Shown here: piece after piece, positions 1 through 13,000 of the stretch
Layout of the letters: every line of letters starts with the position of its first letter
Numbering within the stretch: the first letter of the stretch is position 1
Assembly: GCA_013398275.1 (NCBI GenBank)
Contig: VZSE01010145.1
Location: 863,182-927,181 of the forward strand
From: Promerops cafer
Lineage: Eukaryota > Chordata > Aves > Passeriformes > Nectariniidae
Reading direction: 5' to 3'
Length of the DNA: 64,000 nucleotides
Made by a program: the position numbers and the translations under genes
The notes under the pieces: generated by a model
Told to the model about the DNA's origin: nothing
What the model saw: only the letters and a program-made list of their open reading frames with translations
The model's database searches: none

Positions 1-2060
1 TTATCATATGAAGCAGGATATTGCCAGGTAAATTTCACCACAAATTTGAGGAGAAAAAAGTCACCAAGATTGATACGAGTAATTTTAAATACGCTGCTGA
101 AGATTTGCGGTCTTTGGTCGCTCGGCAGAACAAGCAGCACAGGAACGTGGCATGAATCTGTGGTTCAGAGCAAAGCAAGCTGAACACAAACAAACATACA
201 AATGCTGAAAACCAAACATCAGCTCTTAAACTATATTTGAGTTCCTCTGGTGCTTGTAGAAGGATTTGTAAGTCTTTGCCTGGTATCATTAAGTACATAG
301 TAAATGAACTTGTAAAAGGTGGGGCAGGAGCTGTGCCAGGCATTGCTGCCCTGCTGCAACCCGTGCCACTCAACCTAAACCAAGAGCAGAACAGCCTTGT
401 AATAAAAACAGCCAGTTTTATTATGGACAAAAACAATATTTGAGCGCCTCAGCCAGAAGTTGCCAAACTCATTTTTTACTCATCAAAGGGCTAAAAGACC
501 CCATCTCTCCCCATTTACCTGATCTGAAATGAATCCAAAGCAGCAGAGAAAGCTAATTCTGCAGCCAGCAGAGACACATACCTTGCCAGCATCCCAGCCT
601 GCAGTGCATTTACTGAGTGGGAAATGCAGCTCTAGCCTGCCCACACACTTGCTGTTATCCTTGAAATTGGACTGAAGGAAGTTGTTCACAACTCCAGACA
701 AGCACAAGGCTAATGGGCACTTTTGCCTAGAACACATCCTAACACTAGAATAAGTACCTTTTCCACACCAAATTCTTCATCTTGGGCTGATCTCAAATTT
801 TGCCTTGTGGGGTACTTCTGACAAGGTCGTCCCCTCAGCATTTATACCCTGATGGTTTGGGAGGAACTCAAAGGCCTGCTGAAAGCCTGCAGTCACAAAT
901 CAGCTACTAACCAGCAAGTCTACAGAGGTTCAAACGCCTGTGGGCAACTCTGCAAGCTCTGATGCTTTTGTGACTTTTGTCTGATACCAGTCAAAACAAA
1001 CTGTTCAGGATGGGGCCAGGAGCCTGGGAGGAGGGAAGAATGGCTTTTCAAACAACCCGAAGAGGCATTGCCAGCACTGGAAGTCAGAAAGCAGTCCAGG
1101 CCCACTCATGGCAGCCTTTTGCTTCCTCAAACACTGAATCCCATTACTGGATCAGCACCACATCGCTGCACCAGGCACTGGGCAGCTCTGTGTGGTACAG
1201 AAAGCCAGTGCTCTGTCCTGTTTTGATCTGCACAGGTAAGATCTTGAGCAGTATCCCAGAATTCTGCTCCCCAAGTACCACATCACATCCCCACACATGG
1301 TCAGGCAGCTTCTTCTCACCGAAGAGAAGGTGGTTTTCTGTACCAGCCTGAGGGGGTGTCTCAGGAGATGAGATGCTCTTTATTCCAGAAACACAAGGCC
1401 TGTGTGCACACTGATTCAAACTCATTTACTTGGTCAAAGCTAGATAAGGGTCTAAAAAAGGTGGTACACGAAGAGCGTGGGACCAAGTGGCTCCAAACAG
1501 GGAGGAGCAGGGCCTCCCTTTTCTACAGGGGGTTGTTACATTGGCTCAGCTGAGTGTTGTGTGACAAGTGGGAAGAGCAGAGACTGTCCTTTGCCATTTG
1601 GGGTGCAAGTTTCTAGCAGAGGCATTGCTTCACTGCAGCACGACACTGGCAGCAATCTGCATGCTGAAGTTTCTGTCTCTTTTATGCCATTACCTCAAAC
1701 TGCTTATCCTCATGAAACTGGGAGTGTCTCAGTGTGCTTAAAAACACATGGTCAAGCTTTACGGTCCAGTTCTAGTCCTTTTTTGCTGAGGTGTGAAGAC
1801 TCAAAAGCTTCTCAAATTAAGAATGGCCATTTAGTAAAAAAATGGGTTTTAAATTGAATTGAAGTTGGCAAGAGCTTTTCAGCAGGATGGTGAGGCAAAT
1901 ATGCCCAGTGCCAACTTCCTGGAGTTCACCCCCATACTTCTCAAGGGAGTGGCTAAAACCTGCGGTCCACCTTCACTAGAGCTTTGCACCCTTCAGAGTC
2001 TCCTTACTTCATTGCAATTAGGTTTAAATAGTGTTTAGCATTCCATGATTGCCCTACTTT
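1..2060. other. Single-copy noncoding DNA, no gene seen
   Basis: No recognisable gene, repeat family or RNA is visible. Short open frames occur on both strands, such as 977-1351 on + and 35-436 on -, but they overlap one another, have no domain-like composition and look like chance. Base composition is typical AT-leaning vertebrate intergenic DNA with few CpGs. Confidence 0.6.
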
Positions 2061-2240
2061 ACAGTCCCTTCATTTTCCTAGCTTAACAAACAGCGAAGCT
2101 GCAACACTGTAGTGTTTCTGTTGTGATTGTCATGATGGAAGCAGAGCCAATGCAATTTGCCCGTGTTTCACTCGCCGCCATCTGGCAGGGATATGGTGAC
2201 ATGCTAATCTTCACAGGACTCTTGTTTTTCAACTATCTGC
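2061..2240. promoter_or_regulatory. Candidate regulatory segment with a YY1-like site
   Basis: In otherwise CpG-poor DNA, this stretch holds a small CpG cluster around 2161-2180. At 2174-2184 the bases read GCCGCCATCTG, which closely matches the known YY1 consensus (core CCAT preceded by GCCG). Retained CpGs and a good YY1 match would fit a regulatory element or an insulator-type site. This is motif inference only; no promoter or transcript is visible. A chance match is the main alternative. Confidence 0.25.
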
Positions 2241-4440
2241 TGGACAACTAAGGAGATCACCAGGCTGCTGGGACGAGTGCCAGATAGGAGGCAGGTATGT
2301 TTATGAGTTTAAGATTCTTATTTTCTTTCAGTGCTTTCACATGCTGTTCATGGAGTGGCAGGAAAAGTGAAAAGGGGGAGGAGGGGATGAGTCAGTGACT
2401 AGACTACAACTATTCAAAATCACACTGAAGTTCTGCAAAAGGTGGTTGTTCACAGCTCACCCCTTACCTGCTGTTTGCTCACTTGGCCCTGGGGTCTGGA
2501 TGGGCTTTCTGGAAGTCCTTCCCAGGGCTCTGCCCAGTGTTCCCATTCTGACAGGCAAACACATGTCTGAACACACACACAGGGCTCAATAAAATGGTCA
2601 CATTTTCCTCTCTTCCTCACTTTTGTAGCTCTGGTGAGCTCTGGGGTGATGGAAGGACAGTCATATGCTGCCTCACTGGTAATTACAGGCAGCTGACATG
2701 GTGTTAGCACAGCAGCTTTGTCTCGCAGAGGAAGTAGAATTATGGCAGCTTTGTACCAAGAATGAGAGCAAAGTCTTTGTTCATCTCGCTGAACTTCAGG
2801 GCTGCTTAAATGGCAAATATTGCTGTAACAAGATGGAGACTGGATCTTCCTGCTGATGCATGCCAAAGTAACCCAAATGATAACGACAGCATCAAAGCTA
2901 TACAGATACTTTGAAGTTTATGTAAAAATCCCAACACGAAAATCCACCAAGTTCTGAGATGTGAGAGGACAGCTGCAAGCAGTGGATGGAGCAGTCAGTA
3001 GACGACTGCTCCTCAAGTGATCCAGACAATAAGCCAGCTTTGTCTGGAACACGCTCAGGTCTCAGGTACGTGCTGCTTCCTAAGCCTCCCTCCTAGATCC
3101 CACCTCCCTCAGTGTCTTTAGGGGGGCCACAGCTCAGTGCTGCAGGTCTCAGCAGGGAGGAGGGTGTGCAACACCTGCCCAATCCACTGGGGCTGGAGCC
3201 AGTGCCACCTCCTGTCAGCATTTCAGGAGAAACCAGCAACTTCAGCAAATGTATTTAACAAATGCCTTACCCTGACTCACCTTCTTGCACTGGGGCCAAA
3301 AAACAGAGTCTAGTTTTAGCCACTGTAATGACTAACATTCATAATGACTAACAAAGAATTACAGCTAAAAACACAAGCTGCTTTAGCTCAAACTAAACAG
3401 TCATGGCTCACCAGTTAGGACTGAAAGATTCATGCTCAGCTCAAGTGCAGAGGAGTATCTGTGGCACACTCTCACCAACATGTGACATTAGCAGAGCTAA
3501 GCACAATAAATCCTTATTACAGTAGGCTTCTCAGAGCAAAGATTTCTGATGAGGGGGCTGGTTTGGAAGAACCCTGTGTTGCATCAATTAAGCAAAACAA
3601 ACAACTCCTCACAAATTTCCCCCTAAACAAAAAACAGAGCACAAACAAACAAACAAACAATCCCTCACCTGTCAGGCTCAAGCTGGAAATGAACTTGTGG
3701 TTACAGCCAAGGGTAAAGCACAGGACACGCACATGTACCTTACCTTTCTTTCCTCACTATGGGTAAGACAATTACTAGGAAAATTATCTGCTCCACTATT
3801 AATTAAATATCTATAAATTCACACACTCACAGACAGTCTCTCCCTCAATAGGTCTTGGCACAAGGGTGCATACAGAATTTTGGCACTGAGCTGAGAGTGG
3901 AATAGGCGGCACAACCTAGACATGCCCAAGCCTTCTTGACACAGGAACAGCTTCTCTTCCCTATGCCAGTGGTTTGCTCAGTGCCAGCTCCCATGCACAC
4001 CCCCTTCCAGGAATGGCTCTCATCCATGCTGGCAAACAACATGATAGAGAAGAAAATACGAAATTACTCTTCAAAATGTAAGTGGAAGGATGAGCACGGC
4101 GCCAAGTGAGAAGTATCCAAATGTGAGATCCCACACTGCTGCATGTCAGTTGGAAAGATGACACACAGACAGAAAGTCAAGCAAACAGGTTCGTCCACAA
4201 AGGGAAGCTAAAGGAGACCATTTGCATTCTGTACAACAAAACGTTTAAATCAGCACTGCACCAGTGATGTATAAAAACACTCACTGTGGTCACCAAGAAT
4301 GCAAACACCCTATATGGAAGCTGGCCAGCAAACCCCCTTATTAAATACAGTGTGATGAGAAGGAAACAGGAAAGGGGCTGCTGACCTCTGAAGGCCAGCA
4401 GGTAATGCAAGCCAATTGATTATTCACTTCTAATGAAGGG
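2241..4440. other. Noncoding DNA, nothing recognised apart from a short (ACAA) tract
   Basis: No gene or repeat family could be recognised. The region around 3060-3240 is somewhat more GC-rich but has no CpG island character. Open frames such as 2450-2866 on the - strand have no recognisable domain. Confidence 0.55.
3641..3660 (+). repeat. (ACAA)5 microsatellite
   Basis: Five uninterrupted tetranucleotide units of ACAA, a simple repeat typical of vertebrate intergenic DNA. It may be polymorphic. No function is indicated. Confidence 0.85.
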
Positions 4441-7164
4441 ATCCAATACTTATTTTGGACTACTCACAGGAGAATAAAGCGAGAGTTCAGGGTGAAGTAA
4501 AGTCGACTTTATTTAACAATCTGTGACTGATTATAAGGGAGCAGCAAGTTCCAGATGGGTGGGAGTGCTTACAAAAACCCCTCTATTTTCCTACAACTTA
4601 CAATCAATGCTTTTAGTTTCCATGTATTGTAATGTTGCCACTTAACACGACAAGCACAGGAGAACAAAGAAACATGAAACTAACTTTGCACCAAAATTTG
4701 GGGACTGAATAGGACATGCTTTCCCACTCAACAAAGGATGTAGTTCAGGCTTCTAATTTTAGCACCTTATTCAAGACAATATCTCATTTAGAATGTTCCT
4801 TGGTCGAGCCCTCAGCTCTGACCTAAGCCTAAGAAACTTTAATTCTGTTATGTAAAATATGCAGGCTTTTTGAGACAGAAATCATGCCTCATTCTATGCT
4901 GTGGAAAAATCATCATCCAGACAGTCTTTTAAAATAACATTCACTTTAGCCATTATTTCTTTTCAACTATCTAGGAAAGATATTTAAGATCCACTATAAT
5001 ATTGAAATGTACAATTGTTTTTCTTTTTAAATTAATCTTATGCATATCCTCATAACCATCTAGATTTATTATTGCTGGTGGGCAAATCACATGGAAGCAT
5101 GGAAATCCCAACAGTTTGAAAAGTAATTAGTCCCTTTTCTGTTACAATTGCAAGTGGAAGGAATTGTTCATTTTTACATTCAGAGAAGGCACACTTTAAC
5201 ATTGTGATTCCTGTTCCGTGCCTTTGCCCACCCAGTACCTAATCCCCACTGTCTTGGCACAGCAGTGGAAAAACAGCAGGATCATGAGTAATGGTAAAAG
5301 CCTGGGACTTAGCAGCCTTAATTGATTCATATTCTGTGAAAAGCAAAAGAAAAAGTCTCTGTTTGTCTCCTCGCAGAGCTCCTAAGTAAACCCTGCCAGA
5401 CAGAGTAGGTGCATTAGACTCACCATGTGCTCATGGCTCAGCAGAGCTACGTAAGATAACACAGCCCAACTTCCACCCATGAGGATTCCCTAGGCAGCAG
5501 CTGGGAAAGGGTTAATGCCTGATGTTTCCATTAAACCTGACCTACCTGACTGCTTAGCAGCAGCCTGATAGAATCCTTGTGTTGCACTTTCTCACATGGA
5601 CAAATGGAGTCACTCCATAAAGAGTAACGCTCTAACAAAAGGTCAATTAATTTTAAATGGACACACACAGCCTTACTTCTACTTAAAACAAACAAAGCAG
5701 GGCAAGGCCTGCCTGCTCTGTGCTGCTCCTTGCCAAGAATTAAAAGCTCCCCATTCAGGACCTAATGGATGCAGAAGGTATCTGGAGGCATCCGTGTGCA
5801 CTTGGATCAGAAATCGATACTATCATCACCTCACAACCCCAGACAGGACAATATTCAGCCTCCCTGAGCTCTCCAGTCCAGAACAGCCATCATCTCATCT
5901 CATCTCTAAACTTCCAAGGACCAGTTACAGTCCCCTTCGCTGGGAATTTATGGTTAGGTAAGAAGAGCAGCAACAATAAACAGCCCACAAAACCTTTCTA
6001 AAGAAAGTAATTCTTTTACCTACCTAATTTTAAACCTCAACTCTGAATCCATTTTCAACACCAAAAGATTGAGGATGGGTGTCTGAGAGGAGTGATTATA
6101 GGATTTGCATTACTTTGGTCAACTGTTTGAACACACCAAAGGCCAAAACAGAGCACATTAATTGGTCAGGGTGTGATGATCACAACACAGATCCACAAGG
6201 ATCAGAACTCACCTTGTGAAAATCACCTTCATGAGTAACGTGAGTTGACCCTAACTCAAATATGGGAAATGAACTTACTCCTAGGAGGTGTTTCACCACA
6301 TCACCTTCGTAGTAGCACTGTTGGGAAGATATAATGGAAAAATCCCAGTGGTGAACAGCACATCATCCAATATTCCAGCAGGTATTTCCTATAGGCTTTA
6401 CTATGAGAGTTAAATACTTTTATTAATATCAGAAATACCTTTTATGGATCTCAAATACAAATTGCTCAGAAGCTGAAATTACCACAGCCTCCATGTGTCT
6501 TAGTTTGGGATGTTCAGGAGCTGTCTGCTCTGGTTTTCTTTTTGACTGAAAAAATAGCCCTCACTAAATCAAACTTTTCTACAAGAAAATTCTGATTGTG
6601 GCAAAATACCCTAAGTAAACTAAATATTCTGGGGCAAGATCAATGCAATGCAAGTCATTTCAGTATATTTAATATACCTGCAAGCAACTGAAGCAATTTT
6701 GCAGCAGTTATAATAAAACCTATGGTGGGCAGGGGAAGTATGGGTCAAAAAGAACAAAAAAGTACCTGGCTTCAAAGAAACTAAAATTGTGGGAATTTCA
6801 AACTTTAGTTCACTTTCAGTTCCCAGAAAATCCAAAAAAACTTTTTGTAAGCACAGGAGTGGCGGCAAGGAGAAAAATAATACACACATCAGTGTTGATT
6901 TGTCAAGAAAATATCTTGCTAAATGAATCTCTTTCTGCTACATAATTATTACAATTATTTGCTCTGCAAATAATTCTTTGCAGAGCACCAGGAGCAGCAG
7001 TTGCCATATTGGTTTGTGGTTCACTCTTTGAAACTGTCTCACACTACCTTCACACAAGTCAACTGTAAGGTCTCCAAGAGAAAGGATCTTGCTGAAACTA
7101 CCACAAGGCAGATTTGAAAACAATACACAATTACAAGGCAAACAAGGAAAACACCACTAATGGC
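4441..7164. other. AT-rich noncoding DNA, no gene seen
   Basis: No convincing coding sequence. A perfect 14-bp palindrome centred on GTCGAC lies at 4498-4511. Frames such as 5596-5961 and 6620-6889 show no domain-like pattern. Interspersed repeats could be present but are too diverged to name by eye. Confidence 0.55.
4498..4511. repeat. Perfect 14-bp palindrome
   Basis: TAAAGTCGACTTTA reads identically on both strands, and the flanks nearly continue it with one mismatch before AA/TT. It could be a symmetric protein-binding site, but perfect palindromes of this size also arise by chance, and no neighbouring feature explains it. Confidence 0.6.
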
Positions 7165-7625
7165 TCATTACTTAAATGGAAGAATGCACGGGGCAGCTTT
7201 CCACAAGGACCTGCCCTAAATCAGATGCTACTCAGTAGTTTTGCTCACAGCTTAGACAACAGAATAGAGTGTTCCTATGAAATCCATAGATAGCTGCAAC
7301 CTGGGAGAGACAGCAAGTGGGAAGGCAGGATGGGAATTCTAAATCATCTTGAAAATTGGAGGAACAGCCTTAAAAGGACGCAATGGGGACAAGAGGATGG
7401 AAGTATAATTAGGTAGAACAGTTAAGTGCACAAATGCAGGATTGGGAGCAACTGATCAGGGAGCACTTCCTCGGGAAGGTAGCTGGGTGTTACAGTCAAT
7501 TGCAAATCAACAGCATGATGATACTGTGGGAAAGTCCTAGCACCACACCAGGGTGATTCATGAAGGTACATGAAAAAATTTCTCACTATTTCATCACTGC
7601 TAAGGTCTCTGGAGGGAAAATTTTG
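7165..7625 (+). repeat. Old CR1-type LINE fragment (ORF2 reverse-transcriptase C-terminal part)
   Basis: On the + strand the broken translation follows the order of conserved segments downstream of the catalytic motif in CR1 reverse transcriptases. An LDNRIE-like stretch at about 7250-7275 is followed by LENWRN..LKR.QWGQ near 7350-7393, and then by WVLQSIANQQHDDTVGKS near 7485-7540, which resembles the CR1 order LEKLENWL, NRMQFNKDK, GVLVDHKLNMSQQCDAVAKK. Frameshifts and stops interrupt it throughout, so it cannot encode protein. The divergence suggests an old insertion, nearer the ancient amniote CR1/L3 group than a young avian CR1. Exact ends are uncertain. Confidence 0.65.
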
Positions 7626-9795
7626 GGGCACTTCTCTTGAAAAGAGACGTGAACTACCTGTAGATGGTTTCTAATTTCCACGTGAAATTTAATCATCTGT
7701 ATGTATGAACATCTTTTTCCTTACCCCGTAGCTTAAAATGTTCTTCCCTTTCTTGGTGTACTAATACCAAATAAATAATCTAATACCTTTAAGCACACAT
7801 AAATGGAGCTGTTCAAAACCTTCTATGTGAATTGTACAATGGCTTCCTTCCCTCTTTTGCTGGGAAGACCAAACCTGATACATCCTGCACCCAGTTTGCC
7901 TTTTTCATATTTTCACATTTAATATTTCAGAGTAATCCTGTGATCACCTAGTGATGTCCAGGGCTTTCTCTGTCGCTTTGAGGAAGGGAGGAGATGACAA
8001 GGTATAGCAGACATCATTAGTCCTTAACCAAAAGGCCTTGTTGTTTGTGCTGCAAAGTTTTATCTGACTATAAATCCCCTTCAAAGTCATGTATTTTGGC
8101 ATTTTGGCATTGTGAACCTCCCCTAAAATGACAGTGCTTCTCAAATTTTATGGTTGGTTCCTGTTTAAGACACAACAGTAAGAACAATCGTTGTTCTTTC
8201 TTTATTGGTCTTCTTTTCCCCTTTTATTTAGGTATGTGAATGATGAAAATCTCACTGTGTAAATCACAATTTGTTCTTGTGTGTTTGCTTTGTTGTTTTG
8301 TTTTTTTTAAACAGAAGTCAACCAGATGAGGTTCTGAGTCATTAATTCCATAACTGTCATGACCCAAGCCTCTATCTGTTGAAAGACTGTTGGGTTGTTT
8401 ATTCCTTTTAACCCTTGTGATACATTTAGATTGATTGAACATTTTCAAAGCTGACACTGCAAGAGATTAAAAAAAAAAGCTTCAAATTGCAGTTCCCAAT
8501 CAGGCAAAAGGCTTTGCCAAAGGTCAGCTCTATATGAGAATTCACAGTTTTAAAACATATTATTTTCTCTCTAAATAACATGCAAGATACTGTCCATGAT
8601 CTACTATGCCAATGCTTTTCATAGTGCTATAAAACATACTCCTTTCTACATAATGGACTCCTCAAATATATATTGGAGCTGACAGAACGGTTCTAGGTTT
8701 GATGATAAAATTATAATGTGAAATTTTATGGCCTGTTGTAAAGAGCAGATCAGGCAGGGAGAATATACAGCCCAGGTGATGGCTCTTTCTGGCTCTGCAC
8801 TGATCCCTACAGCTCCTCATAGTCACTGACTAAAACAAGCACAAATGCATTATCCCAAGCACTTGAAGCAAACAACATTTTAAACGCTATTACAATTATT
8901 AAAAATGCTCTGAATGTTTGTCTGCTTTAAAATGAATGAGATATATTGCTATTGACATTACCATTAGTATAAAATAATCTGTGTGTGTGTGTGAAGGGAT
9001 GGGATAAGGAAGGCTGGGGCTGACTTGACTATCAGAGATGCTTTTTTTTCCCACAGTCTCGTGATTCTCGCTCTGCCACGGTTTTCTGAAACAAGGATTT
9101 CAGATCTGGCTGCTGCAAAAGCCCAGTGAGTAGTTCTCATCACAAGTTTCCTGAGGAGTCTCAGCAGACAGATGGAAACGATACACATGCGCAGGAGCCA
9201 CCCCAGCACAATAGAGCCACTGTACCAGGAATGTGGGAAATCCAGCATCCCTCCAGCCCAGCAGCTTTAATGCACTGGGCTGTAGCAGCTCCAAAGAGCT
9301 GCTTGTGGTCTACTGAGTCAATCAGCTGTACATTAAAAAATCATGGCTGGCACTACTATCTCTTTGGCACTTAAATAAACTTCGGCACCTTGCTACTTAA
9401 AAAGTATCAGTTAAAAAGGAGAAATAAAAGGAGCACACCGAAGCCACACAAAAGTCAGAGTAATTTAGTTACTTGAGACCAGCAAGGCACAGAAAAACTC
9501 TTAGCTTGACTCCAGCACAAGTGAAGACAGGGGTTATGTCTTTTGCTGAGTCAGGATCCTAGCACTGAGCATTACCTAGAATTGCTGAGCTGCCGAACGC
9601 ACTGGGCACATCCTTAACCTAAAACTGATATCATATCTTACATCCCACTATTGGCAACAATGGGGTAATCTCATCCCCACAGAGTGAGCAAGAGGCACGG
9701 TCACATATTCCAATGGCACGGAGCTTTGTTGGAGAGAAGCCTGTGTAATTTGTTCTACACACCCCCTAAAAGCTGTTGTTTCTCACATTTGTGCA
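7626..9795. other. Noncoding DNA, no gene seen
   Basis: AT-rich single-copy sequence with a short TG microsatellite at 8980. Nothing else is recognised. Short frames on both strands between 8964 and 9374 overlap and lack protein-like features. Confidence 0.55.
8980..8993 (+). repeat. (TG)7 microsatellite
   Basis: Seven uninterrupted TG dinucleotides. This is a short simple repeat and a possible length polymorphism. Confidence 0.85.
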
Positions 9796-10080
9796 AACTG
9801 AGCTCTCCTGGTTTGTCTGGCCTGGAGAAGAGCAGACTGAGGGGACTCCTGGCAGCAGACCTGCAGCTTCCTCACCAGGGGAAGCAGAGGGGCAGGCCCT
9901 GACCAGTGACAGGACTCCAGAAATGCCATCAAGCTGATGTTGGGGAGCTTTAGGCTGGATCTCAGAGGAACTTTTTCTCCCAGAGGGTGTTTGGGCACTG
10001 GAGCAGGCTCCCCAGGGAAGTGGCCACAGCAGCAAGCCTGACAGAGTACAAGAAGTGTTTGGACAACACTCTCAGCACCC
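9796..10080 (+). repeat. CR1 LINE 3' fragment, sense
   Basis: The + strand matches the 3' part of avian CR1 elements: a GGCCTGGAGAAGAGCAG block near 9820, GAGGGTGTTTGGGCACTGG near 9983, then CAGGCTCCCCAGGGAAGTGG near 10004, and finally an ACAGAGTACAAGAAGTGTTTGG block near 10040. These are the usual order of blocks around the end of ORF2 and the 3' untranslated region. The terminal ATTCTATG-type tail is missing, so the copy is truncated at its 3' end as well as its 5' end. Divergence is moderate. Overlapping open frames on the - strand, including 9783-10214, are shadows of this repeat. Confidence 0.8.
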
Positions 10081-13000
10081 TCACTCTCCCCAGAGCAACT
10101 TCTCTGGAAGCAGAGATTCCCTGCCCTAGCACAAACACTGCACAGAGTTACTGACAACCACACACACAGCAACCTTTTCCCATCCTGATAAACGTGTTTA
10201 AAACACGTGTACATCAGTTATTTTTGAGGATGAAAAATCTCTCCTGGGGCTGGTAGGGAGATTTTTTTTTCCTGCTCACAAGTGTTGCCATGGGATTGAA
10301 GGAATGAGTGGGGAGGAGCTTACTGTTTGCAGCCTTAAACACCACGTGTCTGAGAATAAAGGAGAGAAGATCTATGCTAGAGTACAGGAGGACTTGTTCT
10401 TCCCATTCATTTGAGAAAAGGACATTGTGGGGCAACCCCCCCACCCCCCAAATAAATTTTAAAAAAAGAGAAAACAAGGAAGGGTTGGTTTGGATGTCAG
10501 AGCAGAGCTGTTGCAGACCACAAAAATACTTTATACTGGTTGTCAGCTTTCCTTATATACAATGGCAAGAGTAATTATAAAAACAAATAATCAGACATTA
10601 AAGTTAGCTTAATCCTTGCTTAAGTACTGTAGACATATAACTCTGAAAGCATGTACAATGTGATTATAAATAAAAGCTCTGGTCTGTCATCACACTGAGC
10701 TATTTCAGAGTTTTTAAAGATGGCACCTGGGGAATTAAGAGTTTTGATGCTGTCGCAGCAACATCAGCCACCAAACCTCAAGCAAAGTCTGTGTTATGTT
10801 TCAAGATTTTACATCCACCCAGGAAGACTGATTACCCCCTCTTAGTCCCTGTCTGGAGAGGGCACTTCAGGACACACTCAGTGTGTGTATCTAGGAATGT
10901 CCTTACATCTGTACTCACACAAATGTGAGTCAGCTGGGGTCTCAGTTTCCTGGGGCTGATGCTCCTGTGGCCTATTGCAAACTGGGTTCCCAGTATAAGC
11001 CTGTATGATGTGACTGGTGACACATGAATCATAAAGTTTTGGAAAATTGTCACCTGACCCTGACTGGTTTTTATTACATATTTATAGACACACACAAGTG
11101 CAGTTAACAGACACTTCAAATTTTTGCATAATTGAATGAAAAAACCACTGATTTGGAAACTGTGGGTCAAGTGTTCCTAGGTTTTAAACAAAAGCGAGAA
11201 TCCTACACAAAATCAGCTGTGTGCTTTTGTGTTGTACCCACAAAATGCACAGAATCAGCAAAACTCAAATAGCCAGGATCTCCCTGGAAAACATTTAGGT
11301 CCTCATCTCACTTGAGACATCAAGTCATTACTACTAACCTCTTTCCCCACTGAACAACTCCAGTAGCAGCCTTGAAAGGATGATTGCTACAAGGGAAAAA
11401 CAAAGTGCTCGGAGAAAGAAATCCTCCTTGGGAAAATGAGAGCATTCTCTCCTAGCAGGTGATGAACACAGACCAGTGCCATACTCCTGCACTTCTGCAA
11501 GCCAGAGGATGCTCTTGAAACCCCCCTGCTCACCAGGGAGGACTCGGACAACAATCTCCAGACAAGCTGCATGCATGCCCTCTTTGCCAGGGCTGAAACC
11601 TCAACAGCCACACGTTATGAGGAGAAGTTCATTGGGAGACAATGCTGCAGATCAGCAGGTAGCTGGGGAGAAGCTGCTGGCTCGGGTAGTAAGATTAGAG
11701 AGGAGCTGCAGAGGAGCCTGCTGCAGCAAAGATGGATTGTGCTCCAGATGTGGCATCAAGGTTATTAAAGCCCTCTTTATATGCTGGTGCAAACACACAG
11801 CCACACAGAATTGTTTACAGCTCTGTCAAAGATACCTGAGGCTTAGGATCCTGCAGGACACAGAGCAAGAAAGGGTCTTTATTGACTGAACAAGTGGCGA
11901 CCTGTTACCGAACGTGTTTGTTAGCACTTCCAATGTGATCGTGTGTCCTGAGCCATGATATGGAATAAAGGGCCTTTTCTGCTCAAGAAAACCCTCCTCT
12001 GTCCCAGAATTTGTAATAACACTTTTTTTCCATGGTCGGGATTCATTGCATCTGGCTGGGTTTTTCCCTAACCTTCTTGGCTCGCTTGGTTGCAAGGCTA
12101 CATTCAGGGTACTTCTGTCTCCTAAAGGGGATCAAGTTTTCCTTTATAGTTTGAAAGAGGACTCAATGAAAGCTGATTATTTTTTGCAATTTTTAATTAC
12201 TTCAGCAGGTAGTCCCCATCTTTGCTTTGTTGACTCGGCCTGGGGCTTTTTGGTTTCTCTGGGCCCAGTACTATCGAAGTACAAATTACTGCATGTGCTA
12301 TTTGCTGACACTAGGAGAGAGATCTGGCACTGAAAGCAGCTTCACTGAGCTGAGATAGTGGCTGTGACAGATTAGTGCACCAGCAAAAGGAAAAGCTCTT
12401 CTTTAAGGAATGCAGGCAGCTTTTGTCCATCACATCACGTGCTAATTCAGTGACCTGAAACTCTTGATGATTCCTCAGCAGTTAGGAGAATTGCATCCTC
12501 ATGTTTTTACAGTGCAAACTTTTCCTTTCCAATCCCCTTAACCCTTTTTTCCTACCTCAGTGCTTTGCAACAAGAAAAGGAGAGAAGCAGAAGTTCACAT
12601 GCTTTAGCAGTCCCCACAGACTGCTTAAACAAACACCGTGATTGCAATTTAGACAATCTGGAGTCCATTCAATATTAAATCCCCATCCCAGGCTACAACT
12701 ACCAAACAAATAAAGGATTCATGGAGTACTTTACACTGTCATTTACCCCCGCAACCATTGTCACTTGACAATCCAGAGGAGGAGCCTGCAAAGTCTGATA
12801 CTGCACCAGTACATCTGTCAACAAGCAGACAGAGAGCTCTGCTAAGCAAACAGGCTTGATCCTGCTTTACACAGTCTCCCTTTGTCTTGCCCCAGCTGAG
12901 CCCCCTCTAATCTTCTCAGGCTATCTTCAGCAGCAAAAGCAAGAACTTCTCCTGGAACCAGGCGGACAAAAGATGCCTTTTTTCACCTCTCTGGACTGTT

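Noticed and set aside
925..940. GGTTCAAACGC as a tRNA B-box
   Set aside because: No cloverleaf or A-box is present at a suitable distance upstream.
6513..6560. TGTCTTAGTTTGGGATG as the start of an avian LTR
   Set aside because: Only a short resemblance; no matching end, second copy or internal sequence was found.
9783..10214. 143-codon frame on the - strand
   Set aside because: It is the antisense shadow of a CR1 LINE fragment.
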